From Corynespora cassiicola (taxonomy: Eukaryota; Ascomycota; Dothideomycetes; Pleosporales; Corynesporascaceae), in the NCBI GenBank assembly GCA_022059125.1, contig JAEUWY010000005.1, positions 1,612,001-1,676,000 on the forward strand: DNA of 64,000 bases, given 5' to 3'. Position 1 is the stretch's first letter; each line of letters starts with the position of its first letter. Shown here piece after piece: positions 12,701-24,396 of this stretch. The position numbers were made by a program, and so were the translations under genes. The notes below the pieces were generated by a model that saw nothing but the letters and a program-made list of their open reading frames with translations, was not told the DNA's origin and did no database searches.

Positions 12701-15637
12701 GTCCCGAAGGAGTAAATTGTATAGACGGGTCGTCATGTGACGAGAGATGACTGTTCTCGGGTGGGTGGCGCTGGTTGCACCGCCACAAAAGACCCTGCGG
12801 CAAGCGGGGACCGGATGGAAGGGATGCCATCTCATAGGGCGAGGATGCGAGGTATGATGAATATTTTAGGACGCATGACGCAGCTAGTGCAGCAGCGCAT
12901 AGCGCACAGCAACGTACAGCAAGACGGTCAGCTGCAAACGTACTACGCAGGCGGGCAAACGTGGCCTGCCGGGGATTCCGCCAGACTGCACGGCGCGCAG
13001 GGCTGGGGTGCTGGGCGATGCTGCACAGGCGCGGGCGGTCTCGTCATTCCATCTCATCCACGGCCGGCAGCGTTATCAGTTCGCAGGCACGAGACCAATC
13101 GAGGGGGCGGTCTGGGTGGAGCAAACAGGGCTGAGGGGCCAGAGAAACGGAGGGCGCAAAGGAATATACGCAAGATGAGCTGTCCTCGCTGGCGCGGGCT
13201 GGGGGGGAGGAGGAGCGGGCTGGGGCGCACAGTAGGGGAATTTTGAAGGGAGGTTTGTGTTGTGGGCGGTCGGCAGGAAGTTGAGCCGTGAAGCGCGCAG
13301 GGATGGCGGCGAGTCAAAGCCAATAGGGGTAGCGGGATGGGCGTCGAAATTCAATTGTGATTGTGCGCCAAGAGTTCGTGGAATGATTGCAGGGAGGGGA
13401 CGGACGGCAGAAACATGGCCAGCGGGCGCATGGACGGTGGTGCTTCATGCAGAGCACGGGTCGTGGCATTCCGCTGGCCAGTAGGCGTTCGCGCGCTGCG
13501 GGAAGCGGTTCAGAAGTGCTCCATCCGGCCATGGCCTCCAGCGTCGCGGGAAGATCGCACCCATGCCGTAGTGTGTTGTCCGCCGGCGCCGTCGAATCAG
13601 CAGCGCGGCGGATGCAGCAGTGGGCCGTGGAGACGACTGGAGACGACACAGACTGGCTTGGAGATATGACTCCTCTCTGCTGCGCACCGAGTAGCGGTAA
13701 AGAAAAACCGGACAGCAGCACGCCAGGCCCGGGAGGCCCAACCAGCACCTCGACGGCCAGCGTGAGACAGCACAATATTGAGGGCGAAAAATTTTTCACG
13801 CGCGGAGATTGCTGGGAGCGTGTACCTTGTGTGGCTCGCAGGGAGGCTCGTCAGAGGCTCCGAGCGGACCAGATTGGCAACAATTGGGGGGGGTGCGGCT
13901 CAGCTCAACGGTGACAGGGCCCTCCTGGCCCTCCCGGCTGGCCCGTCTGTGCGGCGACGAGACCCAACGGCCGACGGAAACGACTCGCCTCTTTTCCAGT
14001 GTTTTGGACGGCACGCTCTCCAGCACCACCAAGCGTGCCAGGCGTGCCAGGCTGCCGTCTCCCGCGACGCCGGCCTGCGCGTAGTCGCCGTGCTAGCCCG
14101 AGGCGAGAGAGGCTGCGGAGGCCAGAGTGGGCTCTGGAGTGGCACCGACGCTGAGGGCCGATTGCCAACCTCAGCGCGCGCTGCTCGACCGCCGTGCTGT
14201 TGATGTTGTATTGGCCGTCGGCTGCCGAGTTGGTCGCCGTGCCCAGCTGGGCCTGGCGACGTGATGGCCTGGCAACCTGGGAAGTGGGCGGAGGGGACGG
14301 AGGGGACGGAGTGGGTGGGCACAGACTGGACAGGTGGGCCGCAGCCTGCTTGCTGCAACGCTGCATGGACGAACGACCTGACAGTCCTGATCTCCATGGT
14401 CGCTGTCACTGGCGAGAGGTGGAGAGAGCCAAGTGGAGGCGCCGCGGCGGGCGCAGGGAGACACGCTGTCGGCGGGCAAGCGGGCAAACGCGCACGAAAC
14501 CGCCAAAATTGAGGGTGCGTATCGTCATGGCCGCGGCACCCTGGGGGGCACAGCCTGGAGGCAGCGAGGGCAGCGAGGGCAGCGAGGGCGGCGGGGGGGG
14601 TGGCCCGGGGCGGTGGCTATATAAAAAAGCGTGCAAGTGTTTCCAATATTACCCGCCCAAACAGAACAAAAGCGTCGTCGAGTGTGCGAATCCTGCTGGG
14701 CGGCCGCAGCGAGTAGCGAGTACGTACCTCGCCAGTGCCCGTCGTCAGGCATCAACGGGGCGGCCGCGCACAGTGAGTGGGCGGGCCCGCCGGCGGGCCT
14801 CTGCCTCTCTGGACGGTCAGCGGGCGGGACGGCCACAGGAAATGAAATGGCGACGGCCGCCCGTGCGAGGCTTGGAGGGGAGAAGAGGCAAAGGGCCGCG
14901 CAGGCACCCAGAGGGCGACGCAGCGCGACCCGTCGATTGGGATGGCGGGCAGAGGTCAGGGGCGCTGGTGTGGCAGGCCAGGTCGGTGAGGAGGGAATTG
15001 GGCGTCGCAGGGTTGTGGCTTGCCTGGGCTGTTCGGGCGTGCGTGCAGGGCGCGCAGCCAGTGCAGGGCCTTCCTGGGCGCTCCTCTGCGCTATGTCGCT
15101 TTGTGCCGCGCTGCTGGACGGCGACGGGACTGGGGTGGACAGGGTGGACAGGCCGCCCACTGACCAAGCCAGACTGCGTCCACGGCTATTATAACACTGC
15201 CCGCCCGCAATCCTGCGTCGCCCACATCCGCCTTCGTGCGCACTCGACCACTCAACACCATTACCAAGCATCCAGACGACCCCGTCGCCCACCACGACTC
15301 AGGATCCGCCCTTTTCTGGATCCTTCTGGTACACCACCGTAACTGAGCGAACCACCCACCAAATGTGCAGCAGACAGAACCGGATTTTCCTTTCCTCCCC
15401 GTCCGTCGCTGCTCCATCTTCCTCCACCCTCACCTCTCCCACCATCCTCGACCGCGCACGAAGGCACACGCACGGTTTGCAGTCGCCACGGTGAACAGGC
15501 ACCGGGCCTGACGACTGTCTTCTTTAACGCTTGTCACGCCGCACCCTCAGTTGCTGTGACCCCCTCCCTCCTACATACCACGACCGCTCCCACCACACCT
15601 CCCCCGCCGCAACCCGACCGTCGTCTGCGAGCCCACC
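9786..15637. other. Long gene-poor, GC-rich region upstream of the proline/tyrosine-rich gene
   Basis: 5.8 kb with many overlapping open frames on both strands but none with domain motifs or consistent codon bias; those at 13-15.3 kb come from high GC content. A TATATAAAA sequence lies at 14618-14626 and a TATTATAA at about 15187. A 9-nt GCAGCGAGG repeat occurs at 14561-14590. The last 250 bp before 15638 are strongly pyrimidine-rich, as in a fungal 5' leader. No mobile element was recognised. Confidence 0.5.
15187..15194 (+). promoter_or_regulatory. TATA-like element and pyrimidine-rich leader of the 15638 gene
   Basis: TATTATAA lies about 450 bp before the start codon and is followed by a long CT-rich tract running to 15637. 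This fits a transcription start near 15.2-15.3 kb and a leader of several hundred bases. A short upstream frame (ATG at 15363, stop at 15492-15494, 43 codons) would then lie in the leader. This is inference from sequence only. Confidence 0.3.
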
Positions 15638-16879
15638 ATGAACTCTTACGCCCCTCCTCACCCCCACTTCCCGGCTCCTCCCCCGGGCTACATGGCCTAC
15701 GATCCCTACCGCGGCCCTACGCCAGTGTCGCCCGGCCTCAATGCGCACGCCTACTACTCCCCCCGCTACGGAGCCGCCACCTCGCCCTCTCCTCGCCCCT
15801 CGCCCAAGGTCCAGGGCCACTCTCGACGCGCCTCGCACGCCGTCCCCAGCCAGTCGCAGTATGCGTCCCCTCGCGCGGCCGGTGTGCCGCACTTCATGCC
15901 CGAGAACAACGCCTCGCGCTTCCACGCCGTGCCGCAGCAAACGCCCGAATATGTAAGTGGAGGTTTTGATTACGTTCGGCCCAGCCGGCATCGTCGCGAC
16001 ACCGACGCTACGCCTCTCAAGCGCTCCCATCGCGAGAGGAAGCGTCGGCCGTCGCAGTCGGCGCGTTACGTCCACACCAAGGTCGTCTTCGACGATTACG
16101 ACTATGGCCACGACTACGTTTACGAGAGTCCGCCGCCGCCGTACGAGCAGTACGCACGATACGAGACGTACTGGAATGCTGATCACTTCTACCACGATCA
16201 GGTTCCCATCTTTGAAGAGACTTCAAAGGCAAACAGCAGCCGTCAGCGTCGCGCCTCCCACTCGAGCCGCCCTCAGGCTCCACCTCAGCAGAAGCGACCG
16301 ACGACGGCCAAGACAACCCCCAAGGCCACCGAGGCGGATGCGCGCCGCGCCGGCATCCCCGCTGGATATTCGTACAAGAACTGGGACCCCACCGAGGAGC
16401 CCATCATGCTCCTCGGCAGCGTCTTCGACGCAAACTCTCTCGGCAAGTGGATCTACGACTGGACCGTCTTCCACTACGGACCGGCAACCCCCCTCGCCGA
16501 GATGGCGGGCGAGCTTTGGCTCCTCCTCATCCAGCTTGCCGGCAAGGTCAAGCGTGCCGAAGAGATCATGCCCAAGATCCGCAAGCAAGAGAACCGCGAG
16601 ATGGTGGAGGACTTCCTCGAGAGTGGCGAGCGTCTGTGGATCCGCTTTGCCAAGCTGCTCACCGTGTGTGAAGACTACATGTGGAAGGCAGCCAAGAAGG
16701 AGACTGGTGAGAAGAAGCCTGCCATGATGGGCAGGAACAGCGGCTGCGAGTTCGTCGACACCATCTTTGGACGAGACCGCGAGCTTGAGAAGACGGAGAA
16801 GCTCATGACTGGCATGCGTCTTTGGAGCATGCGCTTTGATGCTAACTGCGATGACATTCTTCGCTACCCTTCAGCCTAG
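15638..16879 (+). CDS. Proline/tyrosine-rich protein of unknown function, conserved C-terminal region
   Basis: An uninterrupted 413-residue frame with strong C-ending codon use. The first 130 residues are low-complexity, rich in P, Y, S and H (MNSYAPPHPHFPAPPPGYMA at the start), followed by a basic segment (KRSHRERKRRPS) and a Tyr/Asp-rich stretch (VFDDYDYGHDYVYESPPPPY). From about residue 245 the sequence becomes ordered and helical (YSYKNWDPTEEPIMLLGSVF, then WIYDWTVFHYGPATPLAEMA) and looks like a conserved fungal domain of unknown function. Automatic annotation often labels such proteins 'vegetative cell wall protein'; nothing here supports that, and there is no signal peptide or membrane segment. 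The disordered N-terminus with the basic patch could suit a nuclear or scaffold protein. It is intronless and lies alone between two gene-poor regions of 5.8 and 7.5 kb. A GTAAGT within the frame at 15952 has no good partner acceptor. Confidence 0.8.
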   Translation: MNSYAPPHPHFPAPPPGYMAYDPYRGPTPVSPGLNAHAYYSPRYGAATSPSPRPSPKVQGHSRRASHAVPSQSQYASPRAAGVPHFMPENNASRFHAVPQQTPEYVSGGFDYVRPSRHRRDTDATPLKRSHRERKRRPSQSARYVHTKVVFDDYDYGHDYVYESPPPPYEQYARYETYWNADHFYHDQVPIFEETSKANSSRQRRASHSSRPQAPPQQKRPTTAKTTPKATEADARRAGIPAGYSYKNWDPTEEPIMLLGSVFDANSLGKWIYDWTVFHYGPATPLAEMAGELWLLLIQLAGKVKRAEEIMPKIRKQENREMVEDFLESGERLWIRFAKLLTVCEDYMWKAAKKETGEKKPAMMGRNSGCEFVDTIFGRDRELEKTEKLMTGMRLWSMRFDANCDDILRYPSA

Positions 16880-17375
16880 GCGCTTTTCTTTGCGCTGGCG
16901 TTGGTCCAAGGTTTCCTTTCGGATTCATTATTCATGCACTGCTCTTATTGCGAGATACCCCGGTGCTGTCCACTTTTCTGAGGTTAATTGTAATTCTTCA
17001 GCATTTTTCATTCTCGACGATCCACTGTACTACTAGGATATCAAAGGAGGAAACTGCATTGGGCGGGTCACAGGAAAAGTTTTCATTGCGATATCCCCCT
17101 TTCGTTCAGGTTCTGACCAATTTTCTTTGTTTTGCCTTTTGCGTTGGTGTTCTCTAGCGGTCTGGACTGGGTTCAGACATCTACTCTTTCTTTTATCTTT
17201 TGAAGTGATTTTTTTTATTTATCATCATGCTGGGTTTGCTTTGGGCACGACTTAGATATGGGGCTCGCGGTAGGCAGCTCCACGGAGGGACCTCGCGGTC
17301 AAAACCAAGTATACCTTACCACATTTATTATTCAATAGTATTGGCTCACATCACATTTACAAAACAAGTCGTCTA

Positions 17376-17396
17376 CTGCTGCTGCTGCTGCTGCTG
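17376..17396. repeat. (CTG)7 microsatellite
   Basis: Seven perfect CTG units in non-coding DNA downstream of the proline/tyrosine-rich gene. Confidence 0.95.
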
Positions 17397-17952
17397 CCAG
17401 GCTGCAATCTTTGGCCGTGCATGTGCTTTTTCGTTGCAACTCACCAACAGGACCCCAATCTCACGCACTTTTCGTCGCCCCTGCGCACTCCCACATGGCA
17501 TGTGAAACGCAGGCTGGGAAAAACTGTACTTCACATTGGTCTCATGCCTAGTGGGCGAAGGGCAAGCTTGCTGAAGGCCACTCATCCCACCCAACGATTG
17601 ACCTCCTGTCCCACCACACCCACACCACTTTTTTTTTATCGCCGAAAGGGCACCAGGCCCCAACCCGCGGGCGGGTGCCCACGAGTCGTCGGCACCGTGT
17701 GGTGTGTGTGTGCCCCCATCACAGTCACCCGGATAGCCTCACAGGCCAACACCAACCAACGGGCGCGTTAAAGGCAGGCCTCTGCGGTGTTATTGGCCGG
17801 GAACTGCGCCCCCTTTCACATCCACTCTACAGCTGGTTGGGCGAGCGAGCGACCATGGCGGATGGCAAAGGGCCATTTTTTTGGCTTTTGTCTGGTAGGC
17901 ACATCAGCCTTACGCGCTGCCCTGCATGGAAGCCTGCGCGGAAAAGCATCAT

Positions 17953-17991
17953 CAGCAGCAGCGGCGGCGGCGGCGGCGGCGGCAGCAGCAG
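17953..17991. repeat. CAG/CGG trinucleotide tract
   Basis: A 39-nt tract of CAG units, then CGG units, then CAG units again. It gives poly-Ala, poly-Ser or poly-Gly in chance frames but shows no sign of being coding. Confidence 0.95.
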
Positions 17992-19712
17992 TCGATCCGT
18001 TTGGGCCGGTTTTCATCCCAATTTTTGCTTTTTTCAGCTTGGGCGCCGTGTGCGTCGGGTGTGTGGGAGGGGGGCGGCTGACAGCCTCTCAGAGGGCAGA
18101 TGGGGGATGGGTGGGACGGCGCGAGCTGAGCAGCCACCCCCCCTCCCCCCCTCCTCCCCTTCCCTCCCCCGACCGACGCAAGAAAAAAAAGACGGCGGCG
18201 GGAAAGCCAATCGAGGGCGTGGCGGCCTGGCTTGCGGACTAGGGCACCGTTGTTCAACGACAAGACCGATAGATGGACGACGAAAGGGAATTCCGAGGGG
18301 GGCGAGGGCGAGGGAGGCGCGCGAGGGGCGCGCCGCAGGCCCAACCCACCCCCGGGCGACGGTCCGCTGCTTGATTGATGTGAGAGCCGCGCACATTAGT
18401 TTTTTACTTCTCATCTTGTTTTTCGAAACTCTCTTTTGTTGGTGTTTCTTTTTGCGGCCCGCGCTTTTTTTTCCCCTTCCCTTGTCGGGGCCTTGCCTGT
18501 ACCACCCCACTCCGACGTGTGTGGTCACCGAGGATGGGCATGGGATGGAATGGGGCGCTGTTGTGGTGTTGTGCTCTGCTGCATGGCTTCTGCAGGCACG
18601 CTGTTGGCTGATTGGCCAAGGCCAAGTGGTGGGTGAGATCCCACGCCTATGGTAGCCCGCGGGAATCATCCTCATTGCGGTCTCACCCTCATCAGCCTTG
18701 CTCTCCCTCCCATCTCAGTCATCCTCTAGCCTGCCTGCAGCCTCCCCCAAACCCTTTAGACTCGAAACGGGCATCCATCTCGGGGTTCCACATGGCGTCG
18801 AGAGGCAACCAGGGATGCAGGAGGATGCGAGGATGTGCGGCCGCAAAGGCGGCCCTCTCGTTTGCCTGATGGCCCATTTGTCCAACCGACCGAATGGGCA
18901 AATCGTCCTCGTCTCGACTCCTGCAGGACGGTTTTGAAAGATTGCTTGCATTTTCCGACCCGAGCTTTCTCAATATTAAGAGGCGTTCATATCACAATCC
19001 TTGGACCCAATCAGCGCGCGCGCAGGAACGGCTTGGCGATCTTTTACAGACGCGCCCCTTGCACATCCCTCGCCGCCGCACCACACGGCAGCACGGCGTA
19101 CGGGCGGCCCTTGCCCTCCCCTCCCCCCTGCCAGGCATCAGTCGCTGCAGGCGGAAGGCCATGTGAAAAGGTTGGTTCCTGCTTTTTTTGCCTTTGGCCC
19201 ATTCTCGCCCCCAAAAGGCCCAAAGGGACGCCCCCGCCGTGCCCATGACAGCATCTGCAACGGACGAGCGGCCGCGGCGGCGGCTCCACAAGGGCACAGA
19301 GGTGAATGGTTGCACGACCCGGCGTCAAGGGCCTCGATCGAGGAGGTGTCACGAGCTGGGCATGGCTGGGGGAAGAGGCTCGAGGGTGCATTGCTTCTGC
19401 CGGCAATTCGCCCTCCGGGTGAATTCTAGTTTTGGCAGAGCCAGGGTTGGGGGGAGAGAGATAGGGAACGAGAACATCAAGCCATTACGTCTCGCGCAGG
19501 CACTGCGGTGCGACGGCATTGTGCGCTGCAGATGACCTCGAGACTTCCATTCCCAGGCACCGTCGCCGAGGGAGGGTCGCGGTGCCAGGTCCATCCCGTG
19601 CGACTCGCCATGGACCGACACCAGCTGAATCGTGGAATGGTTGAGAGATGGCATGGGCGTGGGCGCGGGCGTCATGGTGTTGGACGTAATGGTGATGGCG
19701 GTGGTGGCAGTA

Positions 19713-19736
19713 GTGGTGGTGGTGGTGGTGGTGGTT
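19713..19736. repeat. (GGT)n microsatellite
   Basis: About eight consecutive GGT units in an imperfect GGT/GAT-rich stretch that begins near 19690. Confidence 0.9.
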
Positions 19737-21586
19737 CTGTCGGTTGAACACCTGTCCCCAGCGCCGGCTACGCAGATGCAGGCCGTTCGCAGGGATGCCG
19801 CCATCCACGCGATGTCTCTGCGTCCCGGCGGTTCGCGACTTCAGTTGAGCCGTTCATGCACGCCTGCACCAATCCAGAGCCGCCTCCGTTTCGAAACGCT
19901 CAGCCCGGCAAGCCATCAGTGCACGCAGCCCCCCCGACTCCACTTCTCTCGCCTCTGTACCCTCTAGCCCGTCCAGGGAACATGACGGACGGCCTCGCCA
20001 ACCACAATCCCAACCACCCCGCCAGCGCCCGCCAGAGCCCGCCGGCGCCCGCTTTTACCCCGCAGCCCAACTCGAGTCGTTGCGCCGTCACTCAACGCGA
20101 CATGTCGCTCGCTCCCGTTCTGCGTCCCTGGGGGGGCTCGGGACGACACCAAGCCCACCCGGACGACGCTGGACGCAGGAGGTCACAAGCGCGTCATTTT
20201 CGCCCGTCGCCCTCCAGCCTCCTCGCAACCATCGGTTCCGTCGGTTCCATCGCTTCCCATGGCCCTCCTCGGTGCCGGCCGACGGCTGCTGGAGAGCCAA
20301 TCCGGGCCGTGGCCTTATGGGTCGCAGAAGCGGTCAGCAGGACAGATGCAACCATCCAGCATGAATTTCGTGCGTGGAATGATGCATCCACTATCACGAC
20401 CCGTAAGCGCCGTGGCCGGTGGTCGAGCGTTGGGAAGTGGGAGTGCGCTTGGGAGGGTTGGGGGTGTCAGAGTGGGAGGGGCTACTCGTCGCTGACAGGT
20501 TTAATTCTGGCAACAACTGGGAACAGAAGGGCACCCGCTGAGCGCAATAGGCCTGCTCGAGGGCTAGCAGACGCATTCTAGCCCTGCATCCGCCCATCGA
20601 ACAATAGTCCCTACGCCAGTGGCTGTCATGGCAGTCGCACGCCCAGAGGTAGCCGCGGTTGCCTATCGATTATCCGTGTGTGGAGACCGTCGTCATAGCC
20701 CATCGCCATCGAAACACCGAACCGTCTCAACCGCACGACTCGGCAGGGTGCATCCCCTCTGGTCACGTTACTCGCCCCCTCCTCTGCTCTGCCCATCCAC
20801 CTACCGAGATCTGTTTTGACTTTGCGGCCTCGGGCATACTTTCTGCAAGCCTGAGGAAGGTTTCGCAGCCAGAGAGTCATGCAACAATGAGAGAAAATTT
20901 TCTTTCTGCCATATGCCCCGAGCCCGCGGTTCGCTCGCTCCTAGCATGTTACGCCTTTTGCCGTAAACTTTCAAGGTTGCGGACCGATCCTCTGCCCCTC
21001 TCCCCCCGCCATTCGGCTACCCCTCGAAAAAGGAAAGTAGAGCTAGACGAGACCTGTCTGGATGTATTGGTACGCATGTACATTACATCAGCCATCTGTG
21101 TGGGATGGGGGATATACCCAGGCGCAACATGCCGCGCTACTAGCTACTGACCAACAAGCTGATCTGACCTGCACGCCGCCGGCGAGCAAGGACAAGGCAA
21201 GGTCCGTTTGCAAGTGCTTCCGCCCGTGTCGCCCAAAATCCACGTGCCTCCGTCCGGCGATCGCATCCTCAGCCGCTGTCACCTGTGATCGATACGCGCC
21301 GGCGGCTGGAGCTCCGCAGAGCCATCAACGGTCCAGTTCTGGCCTGTCGGCTGAGCTGAGTGAGGGGTACTTTTGGTCCGCAATGGTAGAACCAGAACAG
21401 CCCACCACCGTGACAAGGTGATGAGTTCATCCTCTGCCTCTTTGACACTTGGCTACGCCCTACTACCGCGGTAGCTGCCACTGCAGCTGAAACGATACAT
21501 TGGTTGGATCATGGGCCGTCCATCGATTACCGTCGGTGTGCATCGATGCTGTACGGGTGTACTGGTAGATGGGCGACAAGGCCGAG

Positions 21587-21655
21587 TGCAGTGCAGCGCG
21601 CAGTGCAGTGCAGTCAAGTGCGATGCAGTCAAGTATTTGCAGTGCAATGCCGTGC
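21587..21655. repeat. Imperfect GCAGT pentamer repeat
   Basis: GCAGT, GCAGC and CAAGT units follow each other for about 70 nt in non-coding DNA. A separate perfect 7-nt repeat, (TGCTAGC)3, lies close by at 21903-21924. Confidence 0.8.
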
Positions 21656-22084
21656 AACCAATTTTCTCCTTTACCCCTCCAAATGCAGTACACTACCCCT
21701 CCAAAAGGTCCAATGCAGGACCCAAACCCAGGCCCATAACGAAAAGCGAAAAGTATGAAGAAGGCCAAATCCCCCCCATGTATATGGCATTCTCTCCTAT
21801 TTTAAAACATGGCCATTCTGCATTGGCAGACTTGGGCGTTGCACAAAGGAGTCGAAGCCGCAGCGTAGCACAGCATAGCCCATGGCTTACCCACGTCCAC
21901 GGCTGCTAGCTGCTAGCTGCTAGCCACCAAAAGATCCCCACACCCTACCCGACTAAACCAATATCAGCAGTAGTGGCGTCGTACTCTCTTGCCTTGCTCT
22001 TTTCTGCTTCGCTCGCTAGGCGCAGGCTCTCCCGGTGGGTTGCACAGCAGGCAGTGCACGGCGTTGGCTGAGAAGATGGTATGG

Positions 22085-22120
22085 ATGCATGCTTGCATGC
22101 ATGCATATGCATCTGCATCC
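22085..22120. repeat. GCATGC-rich alternating purine-pyrimidine tract
   Basis: Overlapping GCATGC and ATGCAT palindromes form a self-complementary tract of about 35 nt. It could extrude a hairpin, or it may simply be a drifting microsatellite. Confidence 0.8.
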
Positions 22121-22400
22121 CAAGTGTAATTGCAATGCGTATATGCACGTATGTAGTCAGCCAAAATAATAAAAATGGTGGTTTGGATCCGATTCGGGAA
22201 TCAAAGACGGCGGGCCTTTTTACGCAGACCGAAGACGTTTCGGGATGAAGATGACGAGACGACCGAGGGGGGAAAAACGGGAAAATTAATCCTGCTACTA
22301 TCATTCTTTGCTATATTATTTTTGGTGACGATTAAAGGTGATCCATTGGTTGAAGGGTGGCCATTGACGTTGGAAAACGTGGGTGGGTTGGTGAGTGGGT

Positions 22401-22430
22401 TGGATGGATGGACGGATGGATGGATGATGG
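22401..22430. repeat. (GGAT)n tetranucleotide repeat
   Basis: A GGAT/GGAC run of about 30 nt in non-coding DNA. Confidence 0.9.
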
Positions 22431-24396
22431 AGGTACCAATTAATCTATTGGGCGCTTAGCATGCGATGCCACCACCATCACCACCACCACCGTTGTTGCC
22501 GTTTTTACTTCATCGACCATTCACATCACGACGACAACCCGCCAGATCGACTCTTCAGCTGGCAATGGCCGTTGTTAGATAGAGCACACGCCTTCTGTCC
22601 AAAAGTGTTGCCTCCGCGACATGAAGACACGTCTCCGTGCCCCTCACCTGACCGTGGCTTCCCACTTGCTGCTAGGCTGCGCCGAGACAGATGAGCGAGC
22701 TGATCACGGGAAGTTCGCGGCGCCGCTGTGTGCCGGCGCCGTGGACATACATCATCATGTACGTCTGCTTGAATGAGGTCACGCTTGATGTGCAGGCGTA
22801 CGTGGAGGGTTAGTAGCGAGGAAGGGCGTTGCATAGCCGAGTGTTGGCCATGACGGGGGGGTTGCGTATCTCCAGTACATCGAGTCAAGCCGCGTAGCCG
22901 GTGATCTACGGGTTAAGCGAGAAGAGGGCGAGTGTATGAGTGAGCCTGGCACTGTGTAGCTGTGGCTTTGCCCCAGTGCTGGCGAATGTAAATATAGCTG
23001 AGAATGATTGGCACATTGAATGTGCCAATAATTGTGCTTCTGTGAAGAAAAAAAAGGCTAAGCTGTTTATGATGTAAGGTATCCATAGGAATGATCCAGA
23101 CGAGAATCGCAGTTCATGTCACTTTTATCGTACTATCATCCCTAGAGGACCGGAACCCCAGATTCCTCTGTGTAAGAGCTGACCTTCCTCCGATGCTACA
23201 TGCCTTTAAATGTAATATCAGACCCCCAATATGTCTTGTTTTTCTCCAGCCCTTCGCAGTGACTTGGATATATAGACATCTTAAAGGTTTTAAAAGGCTC
23301 CAGTATCAAGTATGCATTAACTAGGATGGCTGTACAACTTAGTCATTTTTCTCGGTGATACTTAGCTACCTAGTCTTCACCAAGTAATGGTAGTAGAACT
23401 CGGAGACAAGGAGAAGAAGAGCCGAAGACCACTTCTGACGACCATCGATCTTATCCTATGAGTCTGGTGTGTGCTATTCTGAGGTTCTGTGGCCATCTAC
23501 GTGACACTCACTATAAGTTAAGACAGCTGTTCGTATCATTAATTTGTAGAAAGCGTAGTGTGGCGTTCTGATTTCCTAACATCATTTCTTGTCATTTCTA
23601 CAGAAAGTCTGTGCAGTTCAAAACGATTTTCGTATTCTCTTATTGTGTAGGAGCCACTGACGCATCATGTGTCTCCAGGTTATAGTTGGGAGCCGACCCC
23701 TGGGTACGAAAGCTTATTAGACCCCCCCAGCCCTCGTGTAACTATGAAATCTCTAAAATATGCCTTTATCTACCTATGAAATCATCATTCTAGAAGATTA
23801 GCTTAAGATGGTATGGTAATGTGATGTTACATATACATTCACGATACGACTTATTCCTTGTCCAAGGAAGAGAGCATAAATTAAACCTGGAACTTTGAAA
23901 TGGCCTAAGTTGTGTATTAGAAGATTTGGTATGAAAACCAAGGCATGTCTTAAACCCCCGTAACCCTAACGATCCCTTCTGTACGTTCATCACAGTCAAC
24001 GATGAATAGTTGGACATCTAAAATTGTAGCAACTCCATCCTTTAGTGTTCATCTTGTACTCTTCGCAGACCCTACTAACTGGGCTACTTCCCGTACTAAA
24101 TAACAGCTGGTCAAGGATCCGATTCCCTCCGCTATTCTGCCATCTCCTTGATCGACATCTCACAGGCACCGTGACTTCCTTTCGCGAATGTAAATGTTCA
24201 AGCAAATGGTATCATTCAATTGCAATATTATCTGCTTTTGGTACCCTCCAAACCTAAACAATCCATCGTCTCCAGCAGCCAAGAGACACTCTGTTCTGCC
24301 CACATAACTCCGGGACTATGCACACGACGCGGACTTCAATTTCGCAATCAAGGTCGCTAAGAAAAATACATGCTGGTGAAGCTTATCTTACTCTAC

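Larger units (their letters stand above)
16880..24396. other. Long gene-poor region with many simple repeats
   Basis: 7.5 kb without a convincing gene. The 17-21 kb part is GC-rich and full of chance frames on both strands; the 22.9-24.4 kb part is AT-richer. Simple repeats are listed separately. The stretch just after 16880 is the likely 3' UTR of the upstream gene, and the last few hundred bases before 24396 include the 3' end of Cef1. No transposase, reverse transcriptase or tRNA was seen. Confidence 0.5.

Noticed and set aside
14194..15342. 382-codon plus-strand open frame
   Set aside because: GC-rich DNA lacks stop codons; overlapping frames of similar length occur on the other strand, and the translation has no domain and erratic composition. 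More likely promoter and leader sequence.
17675..18655. 326-codon frame containing a poly-Gly/Ser stretch
   Set aside because: The tract comes from a CAG/CGG repeat; no coding bias and both strands are equally open.
19856..20581. 241-codon frame
   Set aside because: Pro/Arg/Ser-rich without conserved blocks and in the same GC-rich background as other chance frames. Kept out for lack of support.
23951..23975. Telomere-like CCCTAA motif
   Set aside because: Only about one and a half units; not an interstitial telomere array.
24061..24160. tRNA-like T-arm sequence (GGATCCGATTCC)
   Set aside because: Stem pairing does not close and no acceptor stem or anticodon arm fits around it.
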